Assembly: GCA_044222225.1 (NCBI GenBank)
Contig: JBGANR010000004.1
Span: 62,001 to 126,000, forward strand
DNA from: JBGANR01 sp044222225
GTDB lineage: Bacteria; Actinomycetota; Actinomycetes; Mycobacteriales; Mycobacteriaceae
Direction of reading: 5' to 3'
DNA length: 64,000 nt
Of this stretch, positions 1 through 9,224 are shown piece after piece. The translations under genes were made by a program, and so were the position numbers. The notes beneath the pieces are model-generated. The model had not been told where the DNA came from and ran no database searches. It was given only the letters and a program-made list of their open reading frames with translations. Numbering within the stretch: the first letter of the stretch is position 1; every line of letters starts with the position of its first letter.

Positions 1-1
1 G

Positions 2-1126
2 CTCGAACACCTCAAGTCGATCGCCCTGCACTCCGATGTCGGCGCCGGCGACGTCTACTTCTGGCATACGGCGCTGAGCTGGATGATGTGGAACCTGCGG
101 CTCTCGGTGCTGCTGCACGGCGCGACGCTCGTCTGTTACGACGGCCATCCCCTCACTCCGCCGGACGCGCTGTGGCGGATCGTCGCCGACGAGCGGGTCG
201 GCTTCTTCGGGACGAGCCCCGGCCATCTGCAGGCGTGCCGCGAACACGGCGTCGTGCCCGCCGACCTCGGCCTGGCCGCGCTGCGCGGGCTCGGCGCGAC
301 GGGGGCGCCGCTGGCGGCGAGCCTCTTCGAGTGGATCGCCGGACAGGTGTCGCCGGACGTCGAGGTGTCCTCGATCAGCGGCGGGACGGACGTCGTCTCG
401 GCCTTCGTCGGCGGTTCGACGGGGCTGCCCGTGACGCCCGGCGAGCTGACGGTGCCGTATCTCGGCGTCGACGTGCACAGCTGGGCGCCGGACGGGACCG
501 CGCTGATCGGGGAGGTCGGCGAGCTGGTGGTGACGTCGCCGATGCCTTCGATGCCGGTCTGCTTCTGGAACGACCCGGACGGCGAGCGGTATCGCGCCGC
601 GTACTTCGTCCATGACTGGGGACGTCCGACCGCGCGCCGGGTGTGGCGGCACGGCGACTGGGTGACGCGCACCGAGCGCGGCTCGTTCGTCATCCACGGC
701 CGATCGGACGCCACGCTCAACCGGGGCGGCATCCGGATGGGCTCGGCCGATGTCTACGAGATCGTCGAGGCGATCGAGGGCGTCGCGGAGGCGTTCGTCC
801 TGGGCGTCGACCTGCCGGACGACGGGTACTGGATGCCGCTGTTCGTCACGCTCACGCCGCGGGAGTCCGGGCCGGCCGACGACGGGGACGGGCTGGTCGA
901 GCGGATCCGCGCCGAGATCACGGCGCGACTCTCCCGCAGACACCTCCCGGACGAGATCGTGGTGGCGCCCGGGATCCCGCACACGAGGACCGGCAAGAAG
1001 CTCGAGGTGCCCGTGACGGGGCTGCTCGCCGGGCGGGACGTCGCGATCGATCCGAGCGCCGTCGACGCGCCCGAACTGCTCGACTGGTACGTCGAATACG
1101 GGCGGCGGAGGACGTCCGACTCTTGA
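2..1126 (+). CDS. Acetoacetate--CoA ligase, C-terminal part (5' end outside window)
   Basis: Activates acetoacetate to acetoacetyl-CoA with ATP in the cytoplasm. The reading frame is open from base 2 (LEHLKSIALHSDVGAGD), so the 5' part lies outside the window and the first in-window ATG at 83 is internal. About 374 residues are present; the family usually has about 650. The region WHTALSWMMWN is typical of acetoacetyl-CoA synthetases. The adenylate-forming A8 motif GRSDATLNRGGIRMG and the catalytic-lysine motif HTRTGKKLEVP near the C-terminus are both present. The stop is at 1124-1126. The family call rests on the SDATLNRGGIRMG and GYWMPLFV blocks, which separate this enzyme from ordinary acetyl-CoA synthetase. 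Confidence 0.9.
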   Translation, partial: LEHLKSIALHSDVGAGDVYFWHTALSWMMWNLRLSVLLHGATLVCYDGHPLTPPDALWRIVADERVGFFGTSPGHLQACREHGVVPADLGLAALRGLGATGAPLAASLFEWIAGQVSPDVEVSSISGGTDVVSAFVGGSTGLPVTPGELTVPYLGVDVHSWAPDGTALIGEVGELVVTSPMPSMPVCFWNDPDGERYRAAYFVHDWGRPTARRVWRHGDWVTRTERGSFVIHGRSDATLNRGGIRMGSADVYEIVEAIEGVAEAFVLGVDLPDDGYWMPLFVTLTPRESGPADDGDGLVERIRAEITARLSRRHLPDEIVVAPGIPHTRTGKKLEVPVTGLLAGRDVAIDPSAVDAPELLDWYVEYGRRRTSDS

Positions 1127-1248
1127 CCGCCGGTTGAGCCCCGTCGGCGGCTCTGACCAGCCGGAACACGAGATGTCACCGGCACGCGATACACTCCTGA
1201 CCGATTCGGATCCCGGGAGGCCGGCCGCGTCCGAACGGAAGGATGAAC

Positions 1249-1878
1249 ATGTCTCGTATTCGTATCCTCACGCGTGTGTCGGCCGTGCTGACGGCGCTGT
1301 TCGCGGTCGTCGCGCTGAGCGTCGGCCCCGCCGCCGCGCAGCCGTGGCCGCCGAAGCTGCCGGACCCGGCGACGATCCTGCCGTGGCTCAAGCCGAAGCC
1401 CAAGGAGACGAAGCCCGCCCCGCCGCCTGCGCAGCGCGGTCCGAACGTCAGCACCCCGACGGGCTACGTCGCCGTCGCCGATGACGCGACGAAGCGGATG
1501 CAGGTCTTCAAGGACGGCCGGCTCGTCCGCGAGATGCCGATCTCGATGGGCAAGGATTCGACGCCCACGCCCAACGGCACGTACAAGATCTTGGAGCGCT
1601 TCCGGGACATGTACATGGACAGCAGCACCTACGGCGTGCCGATCGACGCGCCGAACGGCTACCGCACGTACGTCGAGTACGCGACGCGGATCAGCTGGAG
1701 CGGCATCTTCGTGCACGGCGCGCCGTGGTCGCTCGGCCAGCAGGGCGTGAGCAACGTCAGCCACGGCTGCATCAACGTCAGCGTCGAGAACGCGCGGTGG
1801 TTCTTCGAGAACGTGCCGAACGGTTCGCCGGTCGTCGTCAAGAACACGGTCGGTGGGCGGTACCAGCCGGGTACATAG
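1249..1878 (+). CDS. Secreted L,D-transpeptidase (YkuD domain)
   Basis: Expected to make 3-3 cross-links in peptidoglycan or attach proteins to it, outside the membrane. A Sec signal peptide (residues 1 to about 30, ending GPAAA-QP) is followed by a proline/lysine-rich linker and a YkuD domain. The catalytic motif is visible as HGAPW then SHGCINVS, with the nucleophilic Cys near residue 173. At about 209 aa it is the short class, without the Ig-like domains of the mycobacterial Ldt proteins. I chose ATG 1249 over ATG 1243 because GGAAGG at 1237-1242 is 6 nt from 1249 but touches 1243. It converges on the kinase-like gene with only 7 nt between stops. Confidence 0.88.
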   Translation: MSRIRILTRVSAVLTALFAVVALSVGPAAAQPWPPKLPDPATILPWLKPKPKETKPAPPPAQRGPNVSTPTGYVAVADDATKRMQVFKDGRLVREMPISMGKDSTPTPNGTYKILERFRDMYMDSSTYGVPIDAPNGYRTYVEYATRISWSGIFVHGAPWSLGQQGVSNVSHGCINVSVENARWFFENVPNGSPVVVKNTVGGRYQPGT

Positions 1879-1885
1879 CCTCTGG

Positions 1886-2527
1886 TCAGAGGACGCGCAC
1901 GACAAGATCCGCACGAACGCGGTCGCCGACGACGGCGGCCGCGTTCGTGTCGTCGACGCGGGTGACCCACGCCTGCGCCTGCTCGGGGGAGTCGCCGTAT
2001 GAGCGCCGACGGCCGACGAGTCGGCGGCGACGCTCGTCGTCGGTGATGTCGAGGAACCACGTCTCGTCGAGACGTTCGGCGACGGCCGCCCAGCCGTGCC
2101 CGGCGTGGAGCAGATAGTTGCCCTCGGTGATGACGAGCGGCGTCCGCCGGTGCACGGCGATCGCGCTGCCGACGGAGGTCTCCGCGGCGCGATCGAAGAC
2201 CGGCGCGTAGACGACGTCGGCCGACTGCCCGCGCAGCCGATCGAGCAGGGCGACGTAGCCGCCGACGTCGAACGTGTCCGGCGCGCCCTTGCGGTCTCGG
2301 CGCCCCAGCCTGCGCAGTTCGTCGTCGGCGAGGTGGAAGCCGTCCATGCCGACGAGCGTCGCCCGCTCGCCGAGAGCGGTGAGCAGCGCTGCGCACAGCG
2401 TCGACTTGCCGGCGCCGGGCGGTCCGGCGACGCCGAGGATCCGGCGCTCCCCGGTCGCGGCGAGAGCGGCCGCGCGGGTGACGAGGGCGTCGAGCGACGA
2501 GACGTCGATGGTGGGTCGGACGATCAC
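1886..2527 (-). CDS. P-loop nucleoside/nucleotide kinase family protein
   Basis: A 213-aa cytoplasmic P-loop kinase of the uridine kinase/pantothenate kinase superfamily. Walker A is GPPGAGKST at about residues 34-42. VGMDGFHLADDELRRLG is the substrate-side segment of this family, where the DGFH aspartate is usually catalytic. ITEGNYLL is the Walker-B-like strand and ERRRRLVGRR the arginine-rich lid. Relatives are annotated as nucleoside/nucleotide kinases or fructose-transport kinase-like (FrcK/YggC) proteins. The substrate cannot be read from sequence. It is divergent from the DUF5336 gene, with about 240 nt between the starts. Confidence 0.75.
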   Translation of the reverse strand: MIVRPTIDVSSLDALVTRAAALAATGERRILGVAGPPGAGKSTLCAALLTALGERATLVGMDGFHLADDELRRLGRRDRKGAPDTFDVGGYVALLDRLRGQSADVVYAPVFDRAAETSVGSAIAVHRRTPLVITEGNYLLHAGHGWAAVAERLDETWFLDITDDERRRRLVGRRRSYGDSPEQAQAWVTRVDDTNAAAVVGDRVRADLVVRVL

Positions 2528-2648
2528 GGGGGTCCTTCGGGTGGGTCTTCTCGGGATGCCGACGGTCGGCGTCGTGGTCGGACGGTACCTGCGTGCGGCC
2601 GCGTCGACGACGTGATCTGGCCGGTCGGAGCGCTCCGGGCCTGTGGAT

Positions 2649-2671
2649 AAAGAGGGCGGTTAGCCCTTTTT
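2649..2671. terminator. Small hairpin followed by a T run
   Basis: AAAGAGGGC pairs with GCCCTTTTT around a 5-nt loop (one G-T pair). It lies between two divergent genes, where a terminator would stop only antisense or read-through transcripts, so its role is uncertain. Confidence 0.3.
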
Positions 2672-2764
2672 GTTCCTGGGTCGATTCGGCGGGTGGTATA
2701 GCGTCGAAGACGTCGGAACATGTCAGACGTGAGCAGCACGATGCACCGGGGAGAGGTGAGACGC

Positions 2765-4354
2765 GTGACGTATCAGCAGCCCGGTTCGGGCTACGGCCAG
2801 GGCGGATACGGCCAGGGCGGCCATGATCAAGGCGGCTACGGCGGGCGGCAGGAAGGGTACGGCGGGCAGGGCGGCTACGACCGTCCCGCGGGCTACGGAC
2901 CCGGTGGCTACGGGCAGTCGGGACCCGGCGGGTACGGGCAGTCGGGCGGGCCCGGTCCGCAGGGTGGCTACGGGCCGCCGGGTGGGTCGGGTCCGCAGGG
3001 TGGCTACGGGCCGCCGGGCGACTACGGCCGGCCGGCGCCGACGGCGGCGCAACCGACGCAGAATCTCGGCGGGGGCCCGTACGGACAGAGTGCGGGCCGC
3101 CCTGCGCGCTCCGGGGGAGGGCTGCCGGCCCAGACGGCCCTCATCGCCACCGGCGCCGTGGCGGCCCTGGGCGTCCTCACCCTGCTGCTCGGCTTCCTCG
3201 ATTTCGCGGACACGTCGACCGTCGGCGAGGCCCCGAGCTTCTACAGCCTGTTCGGGCCGAGCGTGATCGTTCTTCTGCTCGGCCTCGCGGGCGTGCTCGC
3301 GGCGATCTCGTTCGTGCCGAAGGCGGAGACCTCTCGCGCGCTCATCGCCGCGCTGTCGCTCACCGGACTCCTCGGCGCGTTGTTCACGATGTTCTCGTTG
3401 CCCGACGGGGTGGACACCGGAATCGGGCTGATCCTGGTGGTCGTCCTGGGCTTCATGCAGGTGGCCGCGGCGGTTCTGCTGCTCCTCGTCGACGCCGAGA
3501 TCGTCAAGACGGCCGCCGCGTCGGCGGCCTCGGAGGGTGCACCGTCGGCGGGTGACGGTCCGGCCGGGCCGGGGGCGTATCCCGCAGCCGGATACGGGCA
3601 GTCCGCGAACCCGCAGGCCGCGAACCCGCAGGCCGCGAACCCGCAGGCCGGCGCCGCGCAGGCCGAGTCCGGCCGGCAGTCGGCCGGGCAGAACGCTCCC
3701 GCGTCGCAGCCGGCGTCGCCGTACGGCGGCTATGGCGAGCAGTCCTACAGCCAGGGCTATGGCGGCTACGGCGCCGGGTACCAGCGGCCTTCGGCGCGTG
3801 AGTCGGCGCGGCCGGAGTCGTCGCCGGACTCGTCGGAGCCGTCAGCCCCGGAGCGGCAGGATCGGCCCTGGGCGTCGCCGCAGCCGTCGACGTCCGGTCC
3901 GCAGTCGTCGACGTCCGGTCCGCGTCCGGCGTCGGCGTGGCCGGATGCCTCGACGGGTGGCGCGACACCGTCGAATCCCTACGGTGCGGCGCCCGCCGCA
4001 CAGCAGGCGTCGTACGGGGGTGGGGCGACGCCGTCCGGCGCCACGTCGTCCGATCCGCGCCTGTCGGCGTCGCGGCCCGCCGCGGAGCCCGGCCCGAACG
4101 AGGATGCGACGACCGTGCACCGCACGGCGTCGGCCATGTCGCAGGAGATCGGCTCCGAGTCTGCCCAGTCCGACGAGGAGGGGGCGACGACGGCGTTCCG
4201 CACGCAGCCGCAGCCCGTCGTCCGTCCGCAGGGTGCGAGTACGCCGTCGCACGCCGCGACCTCGCAGCAGCCGCGGACGACGCCGACGAGTGAGCCGTCG
4301 GGACGATCGGACGACGGCCGGCAGCAGCAGACCGACTCGCGCGACGAGTCCTGA
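2765..4354 (+). CDS. DUF5336 family membrane protein (34-kDa antigenic protein-like)
   Basis: Homologue by position and layout of mycobacterial Rv0954 (34-kDa antigenic protein). About 120 N-terminal residues are Gly/Tyr/Gln/Pro repeats (GYGQGGYGQGG type). Four membrane segments follow at roughly residues 127-248 (ALIATGAVAALGVLTLLLG is the first). A further ~280 residues are Pro/Ser/Gln-rich and presumably disordered, making about 529 aa against about 300 in mycobacteria. GTG 2765 was chosen because GGGGAGAGG (2748-2756) is 8 nt upstream and the product then starts MTYQQPG, as mycobacterial homologues start MTY. The function is unknown. A short direct repeat (ANPQA three times) lies near residue 290. 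Confidence 0.82.
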   Translation: MTYQQPGSGYGQGGYGQGGHDQGGYGGRQEGYGGQGGYDRPAGYGPGGYGQSGPGGYGQSGGPGPQGGYGPPGGSGPQGGYGPPGDYGRPAPTAAQPTQNLGGGPYGQSAGRPARSGGGLPAQTALIATGAVAALGVLTLLLGFLDFADTSTVGEAPSFYSLFGPSVIVLLLGLAGVLAAISFVPKAETSRALIAALSLTGLLGALFTMFSLPDGVDTGIGLILVVVLGFMQVAAAVLLLLVDAEIVKTAAASAASEGAPSAGDGPAGPGAYPAAGYGQSANPQAANPQAANPQAGAAQAESGRQSAGQNAPASQPASPYGGYGEQSYSQGYGGYGAGYQRPSARESARPESSPDSSEPSAPERQDRPWASPQPSTSGPQSSTSGPRPASAWPDASTGGATPSNPYGAAPAAQQASYGGGATPSGATSSDPRLSASRPAAEPGPNEDATTVHRTASAMSQEIGSESAQSDEEGATTAFRTQPQPVVRPQGASTPSHAATSQQPRTTPTSEPSGRSDDGRQQQTDSRDES

Positions 4355-4506
4355 CGGAGCCTGAACACCGGGCCGGTCGCCGAGCGTCAATCCCGTGACT
4401 GGTGTGGCGGGTGGTGAGTCTCGTCGCGATCGGCCGTCGCGCGGCGCGGCGGCTCGCGGCGGCGCGGCAAGGTTGCCACCCTGGAAGCGTGTTGGAGAAG
4501 CGGCCC

Positions 4507-6060
4507 GTGACGATGGCGACCCGATTGCGTGCCGCGCGGCGGGCGGCCCGGGCCGGGGGGACCGGCGAGGGCTGGGAGACGCGGGCGCTGCTCACGGTCG
4601 CGGTGGTGCCCTCGGCCGGCGCCGCGCTGGTGACGATGGCGCTGGCCGCGCTTCTCATCTGGTCGGCGGACGGCGCCGCGGCCCAGGTGGCGCCGCTGGG
4701 GGCGGCGCTGTGGCTTGCGGCGCATCTCGTGCCGGCGACCGTCAACGACGTGACGATCGGTGTCATGCCGCTGCTTCCGGCTGCGGCGATGCTCACGGTC
4801 ACCGCGTGGGTCGTCGCCCGGACGGCGCGGGCCGATTCGTCGCCGGGCGGTGTGGCTCGCGTCGTCGGGGCCGCGGTGCTCGGCCCGTTGCTGGCGACGG
4901 CGATCGCGCTCGCCGTTGCGGCCGACTCGTCCTCGCTGCCCGCGCTCGGTGCGCCGGCGCCGGGACTGTCCTTCCTTTGGGTGGCGGCGATGTCGGTGTT
5001 CGGATCGGTCGCCGGCGTCGGCTTCGCGCATCCGCGGGAGGTCGCCGACCGGATCGGCCTCGCCGACTGGGCCCGGGAAGGCCTGCGGACAGGCGTCGTC
5101 GCCGCGGCGGCGCTCTTCGCGGCCGGGGCGCTGGTGACGCTGGTGCGTCTTGTTCTGCGGCACGCGGCGGTCAGCGACCTCGTCGCCGGCGGTGGGGGAG
5201 TCGACGGCGGGCTGGGGCTCACGGTGCTGTCGATCGCCTACCTGCCGAACGTCGCCATCGGGGCGCTCGCCGTCCTCGTCGGCGCCGACGCCCACGTCGG
5301 CCCGGTGACGGTCGGCTGGGCCGGGACGACGGAGGCGAGCCTGCCGCCGCTGCCGGTCCTCGCCGTCCTCGAGCCGGGCGCGTCCGGTCTCGGACCGGCG
5401 GTGCTCGTGGTTCCCGTCGCCGTGGCCGCCGGTTGCGGTCTGCTGGCCTGGCGACGCGCGGGTTCTCTCGTTCCGGCGCTGCGGGTCGTCGCGGCCGCGG
5501 CGGGTGTCGCGGCGGCGCTGGTCGTGCTGCTCGGCGCGGTCGCATCGGGTGAGCTCGGGGCGATCGGCACCGCCGGCGTCGCGCTGCCGACGCTCGGCGT
5601 CTACACGCTCGGCCTGGTCGGAGCGGGTGGGGCGCTTGCCGTGATCGTCGCGGGACGCGCCGAACTGCGACGCGACGCGGCGCCTTCGACGCGCGGTGGA
5701 ACCAAGGCCGGCAAGGGTGCCGCGAAGCGGCAGCGCGCCAAGGCTGCCGACGTCGTGCTGGCCGCGGAGGCGGTCACGACGGAGTTCCCGGAGTCCGACG
5801 GCGACGCGTCCGATGAGGTCGACGACGAAGATGCGCCGAGCGGCGTCGACGACCGGAGCCGCGGCGCACAGGACCGCCGCGGCCTGGAAGACGACTACGA
5901 CGACGACCTCGACGTGGACGCCGGATCCGAGCTGATCGTCTTCGACTACCCGAGCGATGAAGGTGACGTCGCGCACGTCGAATACACGACGTCGTTCGTG
6001 CCGGTCGGCGGCCGGATCGACGATGACGACGAGGACCTCTCCGACCTCGGCCTGCGCTGA
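4507..6060 (+). CDS. DUF6350 family multi-pass membrane protein
   Basis: Integral membrane protein, about 517 aa, with roughly ten hydrophobic segments, in the position of Rv0955 between the 34-kDa antigen gene and purN. The block LWLAAHLVPATVNDVTIGV followed by MPLLPAAAML resembles the mycobacterial HLVPV/MPLLPVLLM region. The last ~130 residues are highly acidic and cytoplasmic (DDYDDDLDVD). GTG 4507 is preferred: GGAGAAG at 4494-4500 is 6 nt upstream. GTG 4489 and ATG 4513 are in frame alternatives. No enzymatic motif is seen and the role is unknown. Confidence 0.8.
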   Translation: MTMATRLRAARRAARAGGTGEGWETRALLTVAVVPSAGAALVTMALAALLIWSADGAAAQVAPLGAALWLAAHLVPATVNDVTIGVMPLLPAAAMLTVTAWVVARTARADSSPGGVARVVGAAVLGPLLATAIALAVAADSSSLPALGAPAPGLSFLWVAAMSVFGSVAGVGFAHPREVADRIGLADWAREGLRTGVVAAAALFAAGALVTLVRLVLRHAAVSDLVAGGGGVDGGLGLTVLSIAYLPNVAIGALAVLVGADAHVGPVTVGWAGTTEASLPPLPVLAVLEPGASGLGPAVLVVPVAVAAGCGLLAWRRAGSLVPALRVVAAAAGVAAALVVLLGAVASGELGAIGTAGVALPTLGVYTLGLVGAGGALAVIVAGRAELRRDAAPSTRGGTKAGKGAAKRQRAKAADVVLAAEAVTTEFPESDGDASDEVDDEDAPSGVDDRSRGAQDRRGLEDDYDDDLDVDAGSELIVFDYPSDEGDVAHVEYTTSFVPVGGRIDDDDEDLSDLGLR

Positions 6061-6244
6061 CGATCGGACCGGCGCCGTCTCGGGCGGGCCGTCCGGCGCC
6101 GGGCGTGCCCGATGCCCGACGGCGCCGCTCGCCGCCGCCCGTTCGCCTGCCGATACTCTGGACGCGGCCCGCCGCGCTCGTCCGCGGCTGCGAGGCCGTC
6201 CAACAACCCACGGGGTTCCGGTCGCGGGCTCTCCGCTGGGCGCC

Positions 6245-6898
6245 GTGCCGCGACACCGGGAGGTCATCATCGCCGCCGATTCCGCTCTGCGGCTGCCGTC
6301 GTGTGCGCCGGCGCGGATCGTCGTGTTGGCGTCGGGAACCGGCAGCCTCTTCGAGGCGCTGCTCGCGGCGAGCGTCGCCGCCGACTATCCCGCCCGGATC
6401 ATCCGGCTCGTCGTCGACCGGCCGTGTCGGGCCGCCGAGGTCGCGGAGGCGGCCGGCGTGGAGGTGACGACCGTGGTCTTCGCCGACTACCCCGACCGCG
6501 CCGACTGGGACGCCGACCTCGCCGCCGCGATCGACGCAGCCGAGCCGGATCTTGTCGTCGCCGCCGGGTTCATGCGCATCCTGCGCGGCGACGTCCTGCG
6601 CCGGCCGATCGTCAACGCGCATCCCGCGCTGCTGCCGTCCTTCCCCGGGGCGCACGCCGTCCGGGACGCGCTCGCGCACGGCGTCAGGGTCACCGGTTCG
6701 ACGATCCATCTCGTCGACGGCGGCGTCGACACCGGGCCGATCCTCGCCCAGCGCGCCGTCCCGATCCTGCCCGGCGACAGCGAGTCGACGCTCCACGAGC
6801 GCATCAAACAGACCGAACGCGAGCTGCTCGCGGAGACCATCGCCGACGTCGTCACCCACGGCGTCGTCATCGACGGACGAAAGGCCCACCGACCGTGA
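6245..6898 (+). CDS. purN: Phosphoribosylglycinamide formyltransferase
   Basis: Transfers a formyl group from 10-formyl-THF to GAR, the third step of purine synthesis. The glycine-rich phosphate loop LASGTGSLFEALL is near the N-terminus. The catalytic Asn-His pair is in NAHPALLPSFPG and the catalytic Asp in HLVDGGVDTGPIL. With GTG 6245 the protein has 217 aa, close to the usual 200-215. No good ribosome site precedes this GTG; GGGAGG at 6258-6263 lies just inside, so a rare ATC start at 6269 is possible. The stop overlaps the purH start (GTGA), so the two are translationally coupled. Confidence 0.9.
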   Translation: MPRHREVIIAADSALRLPSCAPARIVVLASGTGSLFEALLAASVAADYPARIIRLVVDRPCRAAEVAEAAGVEVTTVVFADYPDRADWDADLAAAIDAAEPDLVVAAGFMRILRGDVLRRPIVNAHPALLPSFPGAHAVRDALAHGVRVTGSTIHLVDGGVDTGPILAQRAVPILPGDSESTLHERIKQTERELLAETIADVVTHGVVIDGRKAHRP

Positions 6899-8460
6899 CC
6901 GGACACGTGCCCACCTCAACGCAGAGCTTCGCCGCGACCCGCGCGCTCATCAGCGTCTACGACAAGACCGGGCTGCCCGAGCTCGCCGCCGCGCTGCACG
7001 AGGCCGGCGTCTCGCTCGTCTCGACGGGGTCGACGGCCAAGGTCATCGCCGCCGCCGGCATCCCGGTGACGCCGGTCGAAGAGCTGACCGGGTTTCCGGA
7101 GTGCCTGGAGGGCCGGGTCAAGACGCTGCACCCGCGCGTCCACGCCGGCATCCTCGCCGACACGCGCAAGCCCGACCACGTCGCGCAGCTGGCCGAGCTG
7201 GGCGTCGAACGGTTCTCGCTCGTCGTGGTCAACCTGTACCCGTTCCGCGAGACGGTGGCGTCCGGCGCGAGCGAGGACGAGTGCGTCGAGCAGATCGACA
7301 TCGGCGGGCCGTCGATGGTGCGCGCCGCCGCGAAGAACCACCCGTCGGTGACGGTCGTCGTCGATCCGGCCGACTACGCCGCGGTCGCCGCCGCGGCAGC
7401 CGGCGACGGCTTCACCCTCGCCGAGCGGAAGGCGTTCGCCGCCAAGGCGTTCCGGCACACCGCCGACTACGACGTCGCCGTCGCCTCCTGGCTGACGGAC
7501 GTCGTCGAGGACGCTGAACTGCCCAGCTGGCGCGGCGCGACCTGGCAGCGTTCGACGACGCTGCGTTACGGCGAGAACCCGCACCAGGCGGCGGCGCTGT
7601 ACGTCGAGCCGGGCGGCGCGGGCCTCGCGCAGGCGCGTCAGCTGCACGGCAAGGAGATGAGCTTCAACAACTACACCGACGCCGACGCCGCGCATCGCGC
7701 CGCGTACGACCACGCCGGGCCGGCCGTCGCGATCATCAAGCACGCCAATCCGTGCGGCATCGCCGTCGGCGCCGACGTCGCGCAGGCGCATCGCAAGGCG
7801 CACGCCTGCGACCCGGTGAGCGCCTACGGCGGCGTCATCGCGGCGAACCGCGAGGTCAGCGTCGCGATGGCCGAGCAGGTCGCCGAGATCTTCACCGAGG
7901 TCATCGTCGCGCCCGGCTACGCAGACGGCGCCGTCGAGGTGCTCTCCCGCAAGAAGAACCTGCGCATCCTCGTCGCCGATGCGCCCGTCCGCGGCGGCGA
8001 CGACGTCCGGCCGGTCTCGGGCGGCCTGCTCGTGCAGCGCGCCGACGCCGTCGACGCCCCGGGCGACGACCCGGCGAACTGGACGCTCGCCGCCGGCCCC
8101 GCCGCCGACGCCGCGACCCTCGCCGATCTCGAGTTCGCCTGGCGCGCGTGCCGAGCCGTGAAGTCCAACGCGATCCTGCTCGCCGCCGACGGCGCGTCCA
8201 TCGGCGTCGGCATGGGTCAGGTCAACCGCGTCGATTCGGCTCAGTTGGCCATCACTCGGGCCGGCGATCGCGTGGTCGGCACGGTGTGCGCGTCCGACGC
8301 GTTCTTCCCCTTCGCCGACGGCCCGCAGAAGCTCATCGACGCCGGCATCCGGGCGATCGTCCAGCCGGGCGGCTCGATCCGCGACGCCGACGTGATCGCC
8401 GCCGTCGAGGCCGCGGGCGTGACGATGTACTTCACGGGAGCCCGCCACTTCGCCCACTGA
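6895..8460 (+). CDS. purH: Bifunctional AICAR transformylase/IMP cyclohydrolase
   Basis: Catalyses the last two steps of IMP synthesis. The N-terminal MGS-like cyclohydrolase domain starts at ALISVYDKTGL, with STGSTAKVI as its phosphate site. The C-terminal AICAR transformylase domain carries KHANPCG and KSNAILLA, both conserved catalytic regions. Length is 521 aa, as expected. GTG 6895 overlaps the purN stop by 4 nt; GTG 6907 is an in-frame alternative. The purN-purH pair matches Rv0956-Rv0957. Confidence 0.95.
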   Translation: MTGHVPTSTQSFAATRALISVYDKTGLPELAAALHEAGVSLVSTGSTAKVIAAAGIPVTPVEELTGFPECLEGRVKTLHPRVHAGILADTRKPDHVAQLAELGVERFSLVVVNLYPFRETVASGASEDECVEQIDIGGPSMVRAAAKNHPSVTVVVDPADYAAVAAAAAGDGFTLAERKAFAAKAFRHTADYDVAVASWLTDVVEDAELPSWRGATWQRSTTLRYGENPHQAAALYVEPGGAGLAQARQLHGKEMSFNNYTDADAAHRAAYDHAGPAVAIIKHANPCGIAVGADVAQAHRKAHACDPVSAYGGVIAANREVSVAMAEQVAEIFTEVIVAPGYADGAVEVLSRKKNLRILVADAPVRGGDDVRPVSGGLLVQRADAVDAPGDDPANWTLAAGPAADAATLADLEFAWRACRAVKSNAILLAADGASIGVGMGQVNRVDSAQLAITRAGDRVVGTVCASDAFFPFADGPQKLIDAGIRAIVQPGGSIRDADVIAAVEAAGVTMYFTGARHFAH

Positions 8461-8596
8461 GCCGCGGTCGACGCCCTGGGCACCGGCGCGGTCGACTTCC
8501 GGGCGCCGCGTCGATTAGCTCGTTCAGACGATATGCCGAGCTCGCTCGATCCACTTGGATGGGGAGCGAGTTGCTGGTGTGTCGTCTGGAGGTCTG

Positions 8597-9160
8597 ATGA
8601 AGCTGGTTCGGGTCGGAGCGGGCGTCCTCGCGGCGGTCGCCGTCGTAGCGGCGGCGGGGTGTTCGAAGGACACGGCGCAGGAGGCGTCGACGGTCACGGT
8701 CAAGGAGACGGTGACGTCGACGGTCCCGGCCTCCGGGTCGACGTCGCCGAGTACGTCGGCCGTCGATGCGGACGCGAGCGGCGCTGCGTCGTCGTCGGTG
8801 GAGTTGACGAAGGCGATCCGGGCTATCGAGATCGAGACCCAGAACACCGCGTACGGGACTCGTGTGGGCCCTGAGCGATATCAGCTCACCTCAGGCGGGC
8901 TCAGTATCCGGTTCTCGTGGCGGTCCAAAGGTGAGAACGGCGATCTGACGTCCTCGGATTGCATCGTCGTCGCCGACCTCACCGGTCCCGGAGTGAACGA
9001 GCGTCGGCGTTCCGATTCGTGCACGAGTTCGAGCCCCGGCGACAGCATCAGAATCAAATCACCCGGCAAATTCACCGTCGCCATCTCGATTACCCCGCCC
9101 GGCGGCGGGACGCCGGCGACGAAGAAGCACACCTTCGAGGTCCTCGGCGCCGGCGCATAG
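8597..9160 (+). CDS. Putative lipoprotein
   Basis: A 187-aa exported protein with a type II signal peptide and lipobox VAAAGC, lipidated Cys at residue 22. A Thr/Ser/Val-rich linker follows (residues about 30-70), typical of mycobacterial-type lipoproteins. The mature domain contains two further cysteines (SDCIVVADLTG and RSDSCTSSS) that may form a disulfide. ATG 8597 has GGAGG at 8588-8592. I do not recognise the family. It lies between purH and the secreted proteins and carries its own ribosome site. Confidence 0.75.
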   Translation: MKLVRVGAGVLAAVAVVAAAGCSKDTAQEASTVTVKETVTSTVPASGSTSPSTSAVDADASGAASSSVELTKAIRAIEIETQNTAYGTRVGPERYQLTSGGLSIRFSWRSKGENGDLTSSDCIVVADLTGPGVNERRRSDSCTSSSPGDSIRIKSPGKFTVAISITPPGGGTPATKKHTFEVLGAGA

Positions 9161-9224
9161 GAGGCGTCCGGGCGAGGGCTTCAGACCCTCGACCGTGCCT
9201 GCGCGCTTGCGGGGAAGCCGGCCG

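Noticed and set aside
6112..6894. Upstream in-frame extension of purH
   Set aside because: It overlaps purN entirely and reads as low-complexity arginine-rich sequence; GTG 6895 fits family length and overlap.
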